NCBI GenBank assembly: GCA_002315825.1
Contig: DCIC01000075.1
Location: 1-7,289, forward strand
Origin: Bacteroidales bacterium UBA1736
GTDB lineage: Bacteria > Bacteroidota > Bacteroidia > Bacteroidales > UBA932
Length of the DNA stretch: 7,289 nucleotides
Direction: 5' to 3'
In this document: positions 1 through 7,165 of the stretch, piece after piece
How the letters are laid out: every line of letters starts with the position of its first letter
Numbering within the stretch: the stretch's first letter is position 1
Program-made: the position numbers and the translations under genes
The notes under the pieces: model-generated
Told to the model about the DNA's origin: nothing
The model's database searches: none
Seen by the model: the letters and a program-made list of their open reading frames with translations, nothing else

Positions 1-8
1 CCTTTCAT
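1..8 (-). CDS. Possible start of a further downstream gene, cut by window edge
   Basis: On the minus strand an ATG followed by AAA lies 21 bases after the stop codon of the oxidoreductase gene, in the same direction. Only two full codons and two more bases fall inside the window, so nothing can be said of the product. The short AT-rich spacer with no terminator-like hairpin would fit the gene train continuing to the left. This is a guess from spacing alone; the ATG may be chance. Confidence 0.25.
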
Positions 9-29
9 CTTTATATCGCTATGAAAAAA

Positions 30-1391
30 CTATATTTCGAGTTTGTAACCTGAGCGATAATCGTACTGGAGATACTTGCTTGCCTCAGGATCATCGACAA
101 ACTTCTGAACGATAGGATTCCATTTGAGAGGACGATTAATATCAAGAGCGATGATACCAAGGTTGCATACTGTACAAGATGAGTGACCGATCTCAACAGG
201 AACGTTAGGATCGATGCGTGAACGGATAGAATTGATGAAAGTCTGGTGGTGACTTGCATTGATCTCATAAGGAGTACCGTCCTCATTCCTGTTCTTCTTT
301 ATCTCCCAGGCAGGATCCGAGCACTTGTATTCACCACGGCAAACCTGAATCCAACCCTTCTCACCGAAGAACTTGACACCGGCCTTCTTGCCGTCAAACT
401 TCTCCTCTGTCATAACGATACCGTTATCATACTTGAATGTGAGCTCATTGTACTGGCCCCATCCGCCGGGGATAATCTCAGAAGGTCCATAGAGGTCCTT
501 ACCGATACCCCACTGAGCGATATCAAACATATGAGCACCCCAGTCAGTCATAAGACCGCCACCGGACACCTTGTACCATCTCCAAGCACCCCAAAGAGTC
601 TCCTTGTCCTGTTCGGGAGTAACGATAGGATCAAGATCGGAGTGATAGTAAACACTCTCGGGAAGAGGTCCGAGCCACTTGTCCCAGTTAAGACCTGCAG
701 GCACCTCCATATGAGGAAGCTTGCAAGGTGCAGGACCTGCATTGTCAACACATACATTATTACGTCCCACATATACTCTTACGCTCTCAACCTTTCCAAG
801 AACGCCCTCGCGGACCATATTGGCAGCGTGAATGAACTCCTCGCTTGATCTCTGGTGGCTGCCGACCTGCATAATACGATTGTATTTGCGGACTGCTTTC
901 TGAAGCATCTGACCTTCATAGATAGTGAGAGTGAGAGGCTTCTCAAGATAGATATCCTTTCCGGCCTTGCAGGCAGCAATAGCGATAAGTGCATGCCAGT
1001 GGTCAGGAGTAGCGATAACTACAGCATCCACATCCTTGCGCGCAAGAACATCCTCGTAATCCTCATAAACATCAACCTTAACCTTCTTCTCACCTTTCTC
1101 TTTGTAAAAATCCGTAACTCTCTTCACAAAACGGTCTCTCTTGACATCATAGACGTCACAACCGGCTACTACTCTTACGCCATCAATCTTAATGAAGCTG
1201 CTGAGCAAATACATTGCCTGCTGACCAAGACCGATGAAAGCAAGATTAATATTATTGTTTTTCGATACTGCGGGAGCCGCTGAAGCAAAAGGGAGATTGC
1301 TCGCATTAGCTATTCCCGAAGGAATCATTGCGCCAGCCACGCCAACTGCTGACAATTTAAGGAAATCTCGGCGTGCGATTTTTTGTGACAT
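30..1391 (-). CDS. Tat-exported Gfo/Idh/MocA family oxidoreductase
   Basis: A 453-residue NAD(P)-dependent sugar or polyol oxidoreductase-like protein, probably periplasmic. A twin-arginine signal is seen at residues 6-12 (ARRDFLK), followed by a small-residue, moderately hydrophobic stretch to about residue 42. The Rossmann fold begins near residue 48 with the dinucleotide loop GLGQQA (54-59), then TPDHWHA (128-134) and the family hallmark LEKPL (149-153). The C-terminal substrate domain carries GGGLMTDWGAHMFD (277-290), with His287 in the usual catalytic or substrate-binding position. The start at 1391 is the one that gives a proper Tat signal. It is the last complete gene of the train, 5 bases after the lipoprotein gene. 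The family includes dehydrogenases and some NAD-using glycosidases (GH109), so the substrate cannot be told from sequence; the EKP-type motif favours a general family member. Codon use is rich in GGT, CGT and AAG, unlike the genes upstream. Confidence 0.93.
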   Translation of the reverse strand: MSQKIARRDFLKLSAVGVAGAMIPSGIANASNLPFASAAPAVSKNNNINLAFIGLGQQAMYLLSSFIKIDGVRVVAGCDVYDVKRDRFVKRVTDFYKEKGEKKVKVDVYEDYEDVLARKDVDAVVIATPDHWHALIAIAACKAGKDIYLEKPLTLTIYEGQMLQKAVRKYNRIMQVGSHQRSSEEFIHAANMVREGVLGKVESVRVYVGRNNVCVDNAGPAPCKLPHMEVPAGLNWDKWLGPLPESVYYHSDLDPIVTPEQDKETLWGAWRWYKVSGGGLMTDWGAHMFDIAQWGIGKDLYGPSEIIPGGWGQYNELTFKYDNGIVMTEEKFDGKKAGVKFFGEKGWIQVCRGEYKCSDPAWEIKKNRNEDGTPYEINASHHQTFINSIRSRIDPNVPVEIGHSSCTVCNLGIIALDINRPLKWNPIVQKFVDDPEASKYLQYDYRSGYKLEI

Positions 1392-1396
1392 AATGG

Positions 1397-2221
1397 TTAA
1401 TTTTGGTTATTAGGTAATTTATTTTCCAACTTTTTGCGAAGTTCGTGGGACAGAGAAAGAGGCTGAGCGCTGTCAGAGCGGTCAAGCCACTCAGCAGCCA
1501 AAGCATATTCACCCAGCATATAACATCCTACAGCAATATTATATGAAGCGCACGAACGCTGAACCGCTGATTTTCTATTCAGCTCTGTCATCCAGGTATC
1601 AATGGCCCTGTTCCAGTCAAAAGCCTCAGCGCTCCCAATAGCATTTATCCAGCCGTTATCCATATTATCGAAATACACCAGACTGAAGGTCTGTTTTTCC
1701 CACTTGATTATGAACGTCTTGGAAAAATCAAATCCAAGATACTGAGCATCGGATCCAAATAGAGTCAAATCATCAGACAGGAAAGCCGCAGTGGCATTTT
1801 TCGTGAATTTATGGACCTGAAATGTTTTTCCCATAGAATCCAACACATAAATCCTTGCTTTTCTCTCCCGTGGAGTATCCACAAAAATCAGAACATCAGT
1901 ATTGGTCTTAAGAAGCATATCAACAAGAACACTCTGATCAGAATAATCCACACCCGGATCGGGAACCATACTGAACATCTCGACTGTCTTTTCCCCATCA
2001 AAGAACTCTGCCTCTATGCCCTGAGCAAGTCCGTCAGCAAAACAGGCATTGAAAGTAGAATCCATCACGCTCTGCGGGGTAAGATACAGTATGGAAACCG
2101 TCTTGCCGCTGATATCCACACCGCTGGGATTATCCTGCTTAGCCTCGACCAGCATAGTATATGCCTGAGGAGTACAGGCACACAATAAAAACATCAACAT
2201 CAATGGAACAATCTGTCTCAT
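1397..2221 (-). CDS. Unrecognised exported lipoprotein
   Basis: A 274-residue protein that I do not recognise with confidence. Residues 1-15 form a lipoprotein signal peptide (hydrophobic LMLMFLL) with lipobox L-C-A-C, making Cys16 the likely lipidated residue; it is followed by TPQAY with no acidic residue at +2. The middle (about 40-185) has alternating beta-like segments such as VSILYLTP and VLIFVDTP. The C-terminal part (about 220-255), with SYNIAVGCYMLGEYALAAEWL, resembles a single tetratricopeptide-type helical pair. This layout recalls Bacteroidota lipoproteins of the DUF6340 type, but that is a weak resemblance recalled from memory. The start codon overlaps the rimO stop as ATGA (4 bases), so it is likely translationally coupled to rimO, and it is followed after 5 bases by the oxidoreductase gene. 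The role is unknown; the neighbour suggests an envelope location only. Confidence 0.85.
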   Translation of the reverse strand: MRQIVPLMLMFLLCACTPQAYTMLVEAKQDNPSGVDISGKTVSILYLTPQSVMDSTFNACFADGLAQGIEAEFFDGEKTVEMFSMVPDPGVDYSDQSVLVDMLLKTNTDVLIFVDTPRERKARIYVLDSMGKTFQVHKFTKNATAAFLSDDLTLFGSDAQYLGFDFSKTFIIKWEKQTFSLVYFDNMDNGWINAIGSAEAFDWNRAIDTWMTELNRKSAVQRSCASYNIAVGCYMLGEYALAAEWLDRSDSAQPLSLSHELRKKLENKLPNNQN

Positions 2222-3519
2222 ATCAATTCCGCTATTAAATCATATTCATCGGCGCCTTGAATCCGCACTTCCACAAATGTTCCCAAAAGAGAAGTGGGAT
2301 TGGCTCCATCATATTTAACAAGAATCTCGCCATCCACATCGGGACTTTCATATTGACTGCGGCAGACAAGTATTCCATCACTGTACGCATCCACAATCAC
2401 CTTCTCCACCGCACCGACTCTACTCTCATTGAACCCCAGTGAAATCTCCTTCTGCAGACTCATCAAAGCATCAAACCTGTCGGCCTTTACACTCTGGGGG
2501 ACATCATCCTGATAATGAACTGCCCCATAGGTATCCTCCTCTTCTGAATATGTGAACGCCCCCAGCCTTTCAAAACGCTCTTCCTTTACGAAATCAACCA
2601 ACTCATCAAAATCCTCTTCCCCCTCTCCGGGATGACCTACAATCAACGTAGTCCTGAGCACAACTCCAGGTACGCGATGTCTGAGCCTCGTAATCAGTTC
2701 TCTAGTCCATTCTCCGTCGACATTTCGCCTCATCATTTTCAGAACCTTGTCGGAAATGTGCTGCAGAGGGATGTCAAGGTATTTGCACACCTTGGGATTA
2801 TGGGCCATCTCATCCAGAACATCCTCCGGAAAATCAGCGGGATAAGAATAGTGAATCCTTATCCATTCTATCTTTTCCAGCTTTGAAAGAGCCCTGATCA
2901 ACTCAGCAAGGGCTCTGTGTCCATACAGATCCAGCCCATAATAGGTAGTGTCTTGAGCTATGAGAATAAGCTCCTTAATGCCTTTGGAGGCCAGAAATTC
3001 GGCTTCCTTCACAAGAGCGTCGATAGGGACAGACCTGTGAGGTCCACGGATCAACGGTATGGCACAATAAGCACATCTGCGGTCGCACCCTTCGGAAATT
3101 TTGAGATAGGCACTTCCGGGCAGAGACTCTTCCATATACCGTACGCAATCCCTGTCTGGTGCAGGCTGTACTCCAAGGGCTTTGACCACAGCAGAAATAT
3201 CCCTTGCTCCATACCACTCATCCACCTCAGGAATCAAAGCGGGCATCTGCTCTGAATAGCGTTGGGAAAGACATCCGAACACTATCAGACGTCCTATCTC
3301 TCCCCTCTTCTTCTTCTCCACAGCCTCAAGAATAGCATCAATGGACTCTTGTTTGGCGTCCCCTATAAATCCACAGGTATTCAGCAGAAGACAGTCCACA
3401 AACGTGCTGTCATCTCCTTGTGGGACGACTTCATAGAATCCTGACAGCTGTGAAAGAATATGCTCGGTGTCAACCGTATTCTTCGAGCAACCCAGGGTAA
3501 TTGCCCTGATTCTTTTCAT
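2218..3519 (-). CDS. rimO: Ribosomal protein S12 methylthiotransferase RimO
   Basis: A 433-residue radical-SAM enzyme that adds a methylthio group to the conserved Asp of ribosomal protein S12 (Asp89 in E. coli numbering). The N-terminal UPF0004 domain has the three cluster-binding cysteines Cys11 (TLGCSKN), Cys49 (LNTCGF) and Cys83 (FGCLSQR). The radical-SAM cluster motif CDRRCAYC is at 145-152, matching CxxxCxxC. Conserved downstream blocks are YLDIPLQHISDKVL (247-260) and TTLIVGHPGE (290-299). A C-terminal TRAM-like domain covers about 366-433. The TLGCSKNTVDTE and YSEEEDT blocks point to RimO rather than the tRNA enzyme MiaB. Length is normal for the family and all cluster cysteines are present. 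The gene abuts the preceding one with no gap: the stop TAA is followed directly by this ATG. Confidence 0.97.
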   Translation of the reverse strand: MKRIRAITLGCSKNTVDTEHILSQLSGFYEVVPQGDDSTFVDCLLLNTCGFIGDAKQESIDAILEAVEKKKRGEIGRLIVFGCLSQRYSEQMPALIPEVDEWYGARDISAVVKALGVQPAPDRDCVRYMEESLPGSAYLKISEGCDRRCAYCAIPLIRGPHRSVPIDALVKEAEFLASKGIKELILIAQDTTYYGLDLYGHRALAELIRALSKLEKIEWIRIHYSYPADFPEDVLDEMAHNPKVCKYLDIPLQHISDKVLKMMRRNVDGEWTRELITRLRHRVPGVVLRTTLIVGHPGEGEEDFDELVDFVKEERFERLGAFTYSEEEDTYGAVHYQDDVPQSVKADRFDALMSLQKEISLGFNESRVGAVEKVIVDAYSDGILVCRSQYESPDVDGEILVKYDGANPTSLLGTFVEVRIQGADEYDLIAELI

Positions 3520-3960
3520 TTATGCTTCTTCAGCGGCCGGTTCTGTATTCTCTTCAGGCTCCTGCGGAGTTTCAAAATCAAGGGACGCAAACTGAACAAG
3601 GTCATTATACCAGTCAGCGACCTTCTTCATATGGGACACATAGAATCTGTCCCTGTCATAGTCAGGTATTGCCTGCTCAAAGAGAGACTTCAACTCGGCG
3701 TCACTGTTCTTGGCTGCAGGAGCGAGTTTGTCGCCAAGCACCTTCTGCATAGATACGAACACCTCATTGAGCTTTATCTCTCCTTCTGAAGTAAATATCG
3801 AAATATCGGCCAGAGTTGTTATGCGGCTGTGAAGATCAATCATAGTTTTCTTCCCGTCAGCCAATGACTCGGCGATTGCGCCGTTTCTTGCCTGTGAAAG
3901 ATACCGATAAAGGCCGTGATGTCCCGATACAGAAAGTATTTTTCCTAAATCTGTTTTCAT
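3520..3960 (-). CDS. DUF5606-like conserved small protein
   Basis: A 146-residue soluble protein without a signal peptide or membrane segment. The N-terminus (MKTDLGKILSVSGHHGLYRY) and the order of short beta-like segments over the first 60 residues match what I recall of the Bacteroidota DUF5606 family: a small barrel-like N-terminal part followed by a helical part (about 63-125) ending in DWYNDLVQFASLDF. The last 16 residues are an acidic, Pro/Glu-rich tail that is probably disordered. Its function is not established and I do not infer one. It lies between coaE (6 bases upstream) and rimO (abutting), so it is very probably part of the same transcript. Family assignment is from memory; being a real gene is well supported by tight packing. 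Confidence 0.88.
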   Translation of the reverse strand: MKTDLGKILSVSGHHGLYRYLSQARNGAIAESLADGKKTMIDLHSRITTLADISIFTSEGEIKLNEVFVSMQKVLGDKLAPAAKNSDAELKSLFEQAIPDYDRDRFYVSHMKKVADWYNDLVQFASLDFETPQEPEENTEPAAEEA

Positions 3961-3966
3961 AATCGT

Positions 3967-4542
3967 TTAAATATATTTGTTAATCAATTCATTTACTTTT
4001 GATTGAAGAGCCTTGAGGTCTGAAGAGTTGTCGATGACATAGTCGGCCTCGCCTTCCTGATAATTCTGGGTCTTCACCCTTTGCATAACCTCACTCTCGG
4101 ATGCGTTGTCACGAGCCTCAACCCTCTTGAGCCTCTCCTGCAGAGGTGAGCTGACAAGTACGCGGGCATCGAACAAATCCGAGAACAAAGGATTATCCAT
4201 CGCCACGGCAGACTCCATTGCCACCAAATCCTGCTCAATACCGCATCTCCATACAATAAAATCTTCCTTCACAACAGGATAGACAATATCTTCAAGTATC
4301 TTCTTTTTTTGAGGATCGGAAAAAATCACTGAAGACAATTTCTTTCTGTCCAGCTTTCCGGCTTCATCCCTGATAGACTCTCCGAAGGCCTCCTCTATAC
4401 TGTCAAGCAATGAAGGCTCTTCGTCATACAACTCCTTTGTACGCTTGTCTGAATCATATACCGGGTAACCCTTGGCCCGGAGATAATCACATACGATGGT
4501 CTTCCCGCTACCTATTCCGCCAGTTATCAACAATGTCTTCAT
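3967..4542 (-). CDS. coaE: Dephospho-CoA kinase
   Basis: A 191-residue P-loop kinase for the final step of coenzyme A synthesis: ATP-dependent phosphorylation of the 3'-hydroxyl of dephospho-CoA in the cytoplasm. The Walker A loop GGIGSGKT is at residues 8-15. It is followed by the acidic VYDSDKRTKELY block (28-39), where Asp30 and Asp32 match the conserved substrate-binding region. The CoA-domain helices and the lid-type segment RVKTQN follow in the last third, and the ending DYVIDNSSD is typical of the family. An in-frame ATG 10 codons upstream (4572) would put MIVSKKRNDS before the normal CoaE N-terminus and overlap the YbbR gene by 26 bases. I chose the start at 4542 because the P-loop strand then begins at residue 3, as in known CoaE proteins, and the gap to the upstream stop is 4 bases. 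Confidence 0.96.
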   Translation of the reverse strand: MKTLLITGGIGSGKTIVCDYLRAKGYPVYDSDKRTKELYDEEPSLLDSIEEAFGESIRDEAGKLDRKKLSSVIFSDPQKKKILEDIVYPVVKEDFIVWRCGIEQDLVAMESAVAMDNPLFSDLFDARVLVSSPLQERLKRVEARDNASESEVMQRVKTQNYQEGEADYVIDNSSDLKALQSKVNELINKYI

Positions 4543-4546
4543 ACTG

Positions 4547-5524
4547 TCATTTCTTTTCTTCGAAACAATCAATTATCTCGGGAGACATTGAGTAATCAAT
4601 AACTCCCGCAGGCAGACCATCCACAACAGGAATGCAACGGCCATCCAATGATTTTTTGAAATCTTCGTAGTCAATGTACAGAGCGGCTGTCTTCAAAGGG
4701 TCCGCAACCAGTGGAAAAATACAACGGAATGCCACATCCACAGAAGAAGGAAACACTGATACCGTCAAGCCTGCAGGGGCATTTCTGGTCTCAATCTTCA
4801 TCTGCGTCTTGATTTCCACATATCGGGACACTTCCAAAGAATACTCTACCTCCTTCTGAGAAAGTCTGACACCGGTAGGGCATTTTAGAGATATCACTCC
4901 GTGTATACTGTTCTTGACGTTGTCATACATTATCATATCCGTCTCAACCGATTCGATATTGGCCAGAATACCGGGATCACCGAAGATCTCAACCGAATCC
5001 GGGCTCATTTGAATCTTTCCCGACGGCATATATTGGGGACGGTATGTAATAAGCTGGGATGGAAGGACCGGGACTTTCTTGGAGTTTTCCTCCTTGAACC
5101 TGAACTGCACCGACTTTGTCACAAATGACTCCAACCTGGCATCTTCCCCAAAGATAGGTCGGACATAAGAAGTCAGTGCATCCTGTCCGATTGTGAAGAC
5201 ATCCCCACCCTGATACACCAGATCAGATACATCAAAGAACACAGGAACAGGGTTCTGTTCGGAGATGCTGCGTATTCTGAAAATCTGGTATCCCGACAAA
5301 TTACATCTTGCCGCTATGGAAACTTCCGATTCCGACAACTCGCTTCTTCCGGGAATATTGCTCCGGGCTATTACAGGCACGCTGACAATATCCGAATACT
5401 CCAAGGAAAGGCTATGGATAAACCATATGACACAAGCACACAGGAGAGAAATGAGAAAAGCTCTCATATCTCTCCTTTTTACATTGAAAAAGTTCAGAAA
5501 CTTATGATAATATTCCTTAAGCAT
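4547..5524 (-). CDS. YbbR-like domain membrane-anchored protein
   Basis: A 325-residue protein with a short basic cytoplasmic N-terminus, one membrane segment at about residues 21-39 (RAFLISLLCACVIWFIHSL), and a long beta-rich extracytoplasmic part. A YbbR-type repeat is visible around 150-232: KKVPVLP, then YMPSGKIQMSPDSVEIFGDP (a typical YbbR block), then VETDMIMYDNV. More degenerate repeats may lie at about 43-145 and 236-320. In Firmicutes, YbbR proteins (CdaR) regulate a diadenylate cyclase, but no cyclase gene is next to this one and Bacteroidota homologues commonly sit beside yajC and coaE. A c-di-AMP role should therefore not be assumed. The start overlaps the end of yajC by 8 bases in a different frame, which suggests translational coupling. 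Confidence 0.9.
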   Translation of the reverse strand: MLKEYYHKFLNFFNVKRRDMRAFLISLLCACVIWFIHSLSLEYSDIVSVPVIARSNIPGRSELSESEVSIAARCNLSGYQIFRIRSISEQNPVPVFFDVSDLVYQGGDVFTIGQDALTSYVRPIFGEDARLESFVTKSVQFRFKEENSKKVPVLPSQLITYRPQYMPSGKIQMSPDSVEIFGDPGILANIESVETDMIMYDNVKNSIHGVISLKCPTGVRLSQKEVEYSLEVSRYVEIKTQMKIETRNAPAGLTVSVFPSSVDVAFRCIFPLVADPLKTAALYIDYEDFKKSLDGRCIPVVDGLPAGVIDYSMSPEIIDCFEEKK

Positions 5525-5834
5525 TAGGAGTATAATCCTTCTGAATGGCCGTCTTGCTCATTTTAAGCTTAACGTCTCCATCCACCTTTACAAGGACTGT
5601 ATCCTCCTTGATTTCATCAATAGTCCCGTAGATGCCGCCAACAGTGACAATCTTGTCACCCTTCTTGAGTTCATTGCGGAACTTCTCCATTTCTTTCTGC
5701 TGTTTACGTTGAGGACGGATCATAAAGAGCCACATAATGCCGAAAAGCAGTACAATCATAATCCAGAAACCGGCTCCCGATGCGCCGGTCTGAGCAGGTG
5801 CTGCCTGAAGAGGCAGAATTGAAAGGAAATTCAT
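5517..5834 (-). CDS. yajC: Sec translocase accessory subunit YajC
   Basis: A 105-residue inner-membrane protein of the SecDF-YajC accessory complex that assists Sec-dependent protein export. An Ala/Gly-rich N-terminal region (about 11-21) leads into a single membrane helix at about 22-38 (GFWIMIVLLFGIMWLFM). The YajC signature IRPQRKQQKEMEKF follows at 39-52, then a small cytoplasmic beta domain containing LKKGDKIVTVGGIYGTI (56-72). The length is normal for the family. No secD or secF is in the window. The gene starts 2 bases after nusB ends and overlaps the YbbR gene by 8 bases, so it sits in the middle of the co-transcribed group. Confidence 0.97.
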   Translation of the reverse strand: MNFLSILPLQAAPAQTGASGAGFWIMIVLLFGIMWLFMIRPQRKQQKEMEKFRNELKKGDKIVTVGGIYGTIDEIKEDTVLVKVDGDVKLKMSKTAIQKDYTPNA

Positions 5835-5836
5835 AA

Positions 5837-6736
5837 TCAGTGTTTATTAATGTTATTCTTAATCAATTTATCCAAAATACCATTCACAAAAGAACGGCTT
5901 TTGGGCGTGCAATAGAACTTTGAAATCTCCACATACTCGTTGATGGTCACCTTTGAGGGGATATCAGCAAATCTTGCGGCTTCAGCAAGACCTGTAATGA
6001 TAAGAGCAAGGTCAGTAATAAAGAGCCTGTCTCTGTCCCACCCGGATGCAGACTCGGCAATCATCTGATAATACTTGTCATAGCCAAGGAATGCTGCCTC
6101 AAGAAGATCGGAGCTGAAATTGTCGTTGACCTGATACAGTGAAGGCAGGCTCCATCTTTTCCCTGCCGCAAAGTCGGACATTGTATGGCAGCAATAAGTC
6201 AAGGAATAAGGAAGATCATCGTTCCAATATATGGACATATCCTCAAGTATCGTCTCAAGTTCCTCATTGTCAACGAACTCCCTCTCAAATATCTTAATGA
6301 AAAGCTCAGCATCCCGAACAACGGAACTCTCAGAGGAGGCCATATATGACAGGAAGTAATCCCGGCCCCTAACGGTCTCATACAGATGTCTCATAAAGGC
6401 ATCATATGGCTCCCAGTTTAATTTCTTCTTTGATATTATCTTCTGGAAATCAGGATCCTCTCCCAGAAGCTTTGCGATAGAATTGTTGACAAACTTAAGA
6501 TTGGGATTCTTCTCCTCCTCGGTAGGGTTAAACTTGAGCCTGGCCGCCTCTATTCGCTCTCGTGCCTCATTAGTCAATGGCACAATGACAGAAAGCATAA
6601 ACAAGTACAAATCTCTGGTCGACTCACACGAAATCTTCAACTGAGAAAAGGCCTCTTTCAAGTCCATGGACTGATTCTGAGCATAGCTGTATATCACCTT
6701 GAAAGCCTTAATTCTGAGAATTCTCCTGTTAAGCAT
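5837..6736 (-). CDS. nusB: Transcription antitermination factor NusB (long Bacteroidota form)
   Basis: A 299-residue cytoplasmic protein. The C-terminal part (about 190-295) is the helical NusB domain that, with NusE (S10), binds boxA RNA in rRNA antitermination complexes. Visible family blocks are WDRDRLFITDLALI (233-246) and PSKVTINEYVEISKFY (260-275), followed by RSFVNGILDKL near the end. The first residues, MLNRRILRIKAFKVIYSY, are also NusB-like, so an insertion of roughly 150 residues separates the two parts. E. coli NusB has about 140 residues; Bacteroidota forms of about 300 are common. An in-frame ATG at 6760 would add eight residues, but it lies inside or before the predicted promoter element at 6758-6765 and would precede the expected transcript start, so 6736 is preferred. 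It is the first gene of the minus-strand train. Confidence 0.95.
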   Translation of the reverse strand: MLNRRILRIKAFKVIYSYAQNQSMDLKEAFSQLKISCESTRDLYLFMLSVIVPLTNEARERIEAARLKFNPTEEEKNPNLKFVNNSIAKLLGEDPDFQKIISKKKLNWEPYDAFMRHLYETVRGRDYFLSYMASSESSVVRDAELFIKIFEREFVDNEELETILEDMSIYWNDDLPYSLTYCCHTMSDFAAGKRWSLPSLYQVNDNFSSDLLEAAFLGYDKYYQMIAESASGWDRDRLFITDLALIITGLAEAARFADIPSKVTINEYVEISKFYCTPKSRSFVNGILDKLIKNNINKH

Positions 6737-6757
6737 AATTTCAAACAAAAATTTATG

Positions 6758-6765
6758 CAAAGATA
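6758..6765 (-). promoter_or_regulatory. Putative -7 element for the nusB operon
   Basis: The minus strand reads TATCTTTG, an exact match to the Bacteroidetes -7 consensus TAnnTTTG used by the primary sigma factor of this phylum. A transcript starting a few bases downstream, near 6752, would give a leader of about 15 bases before the nusB ATG at 6736. I do not see a clear TTTG at the expected -33 distance, only AT-rich sequence, which lowers certainty. Confidence 0.5.
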
Positions 6766-6787
6766 ATAGAGAATCAATAAAAAATTA

Positions 6788-6795
6788 TATTTTTG
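6788..6795 (+). promoter_or_regulatory. Putative -7 element for the PUR-family gene
   Basis: The plus strand reads TATTTTTG, an exact match to TAnnTTTG. A start near 6800-6803 would leave a leader of about 20 bases ending in the A-rich stretch AATAAAAAACA directly before the ATG at 6821. Such A-rich leaders commonly replace Shine-Dalgarno sites in this phylum. No good -33 TTTG is seen. It lies 22 bases from the oppositely oriented nusB element, so the two promoters may interfere or share regulation. Confidence 0.5.
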
Positions 6796-6820
6796 TGCAT
6801 AAATGCTTAAATAAAAAACA

Positions 6821-7165
6821 ATGTACAAAGAGGATTACGGAAGGTCTCGCGGAGCTGAAAAAGCTGCTGATGATGTGTTCTCAAAGCCCGTACGGGCCGG
6901 AAAAAGGACTTATTTCTTTGATGTAAAATCAACCAGAGGAAACAACGATTTCTACCTGACTATCACTGAAAGTAAAAGACGTACCGAGCAGGACGGAAGT
7001 TTCAGCTTCGACAAGCACAAAATTTTCCTGTACAAGGAGGATTTCGAGAAATTCCAGCAGGGACTCGCTGATGTCATCGAGTATGTTAAGAACAATTGCT
7101 TCAACGGTGAGATTCCTGTCCGCGAAGAAGACTACGATCAGGACGTAAAGTTCGAAGATCTTTAA
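6821..7165 (+). CDS. PUR-family nucleic-acid-binding protein (DUF3276-type)
   Basis: A 114-residue cytoplasmic protein resembling the bacterial PUR-alpha-like family (DUF3276), whose best-known member is the Borrelia nucleic-acid-binding regulator BpuR. Visible blocks are AGKRTYFFDVKSTRGNNDFY (26-45), a beta strand pair rich in basic and aromatic residues; ITESKRR (48-54); and DKHKIFLYKEDFEKFQQGL (64-82), which leads into an amphipathic helix. This strand-then-helix pattern is the PUR repeat. The last 18 residues are strongly acidic (REEDYDQDVKFEDL). A single PUR repeat normally works as a dimer. The gene is transcribed away from the nusB operon. Its target is unknown; single-stranded DNA or RNA binding is inferred from the family. 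Confidence 0.92.
   Translation: MYKEDYGRSRGAEKAADDVFSKPVRAGKRTYFFDVKSTRGNNDFYLTITESKRRTEQDGSFSFDKHKIFLYKEDFEKFQQGLADVIEYVKNNCFNGEIPVREEDYDQDVKFEDL

Noticed and set aside
246..848. A 200-codon open frame on the plus strand, antisense to the oxidoreductase gene
   Set aside because: It lies wholly opposite a well-supported gene, its translation has no recognisable motif or domain, and biased codon use in the real gene can keep the opposite frame open.
855..1283. A 142-codon open frame on the plus strand, also antisense to the oxidoreductase gene
   Set aside because: It is in the shadow of the Rossmann-fold coding region, with no family resemblance and no promoter seen.
4543..4572. Upstream in-frame start for coaE adding ten residues
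   Set aside because: It would place ten non-conserved residues before the P-loop strand and overlap the YbbR gene by 26 bases; the ATG at 4542 matches the usual CoaE N-terminus.
4547..5524. Naming the YbbR-like gene cdaR and inferring c-di-AMP control
   Set aside because: No diadenylate cyclase gene is adjacent, and the domain alone does not show that role in Bacteroidota.
6737..6760. Upstream in-frame start for nusB adding eight residues
   Set aside because: The extension overlaps the predicted -7 promoter element and would precede the likely transcript start; the ATG at 6736 gives the normal NRRILRIK-type beginning.
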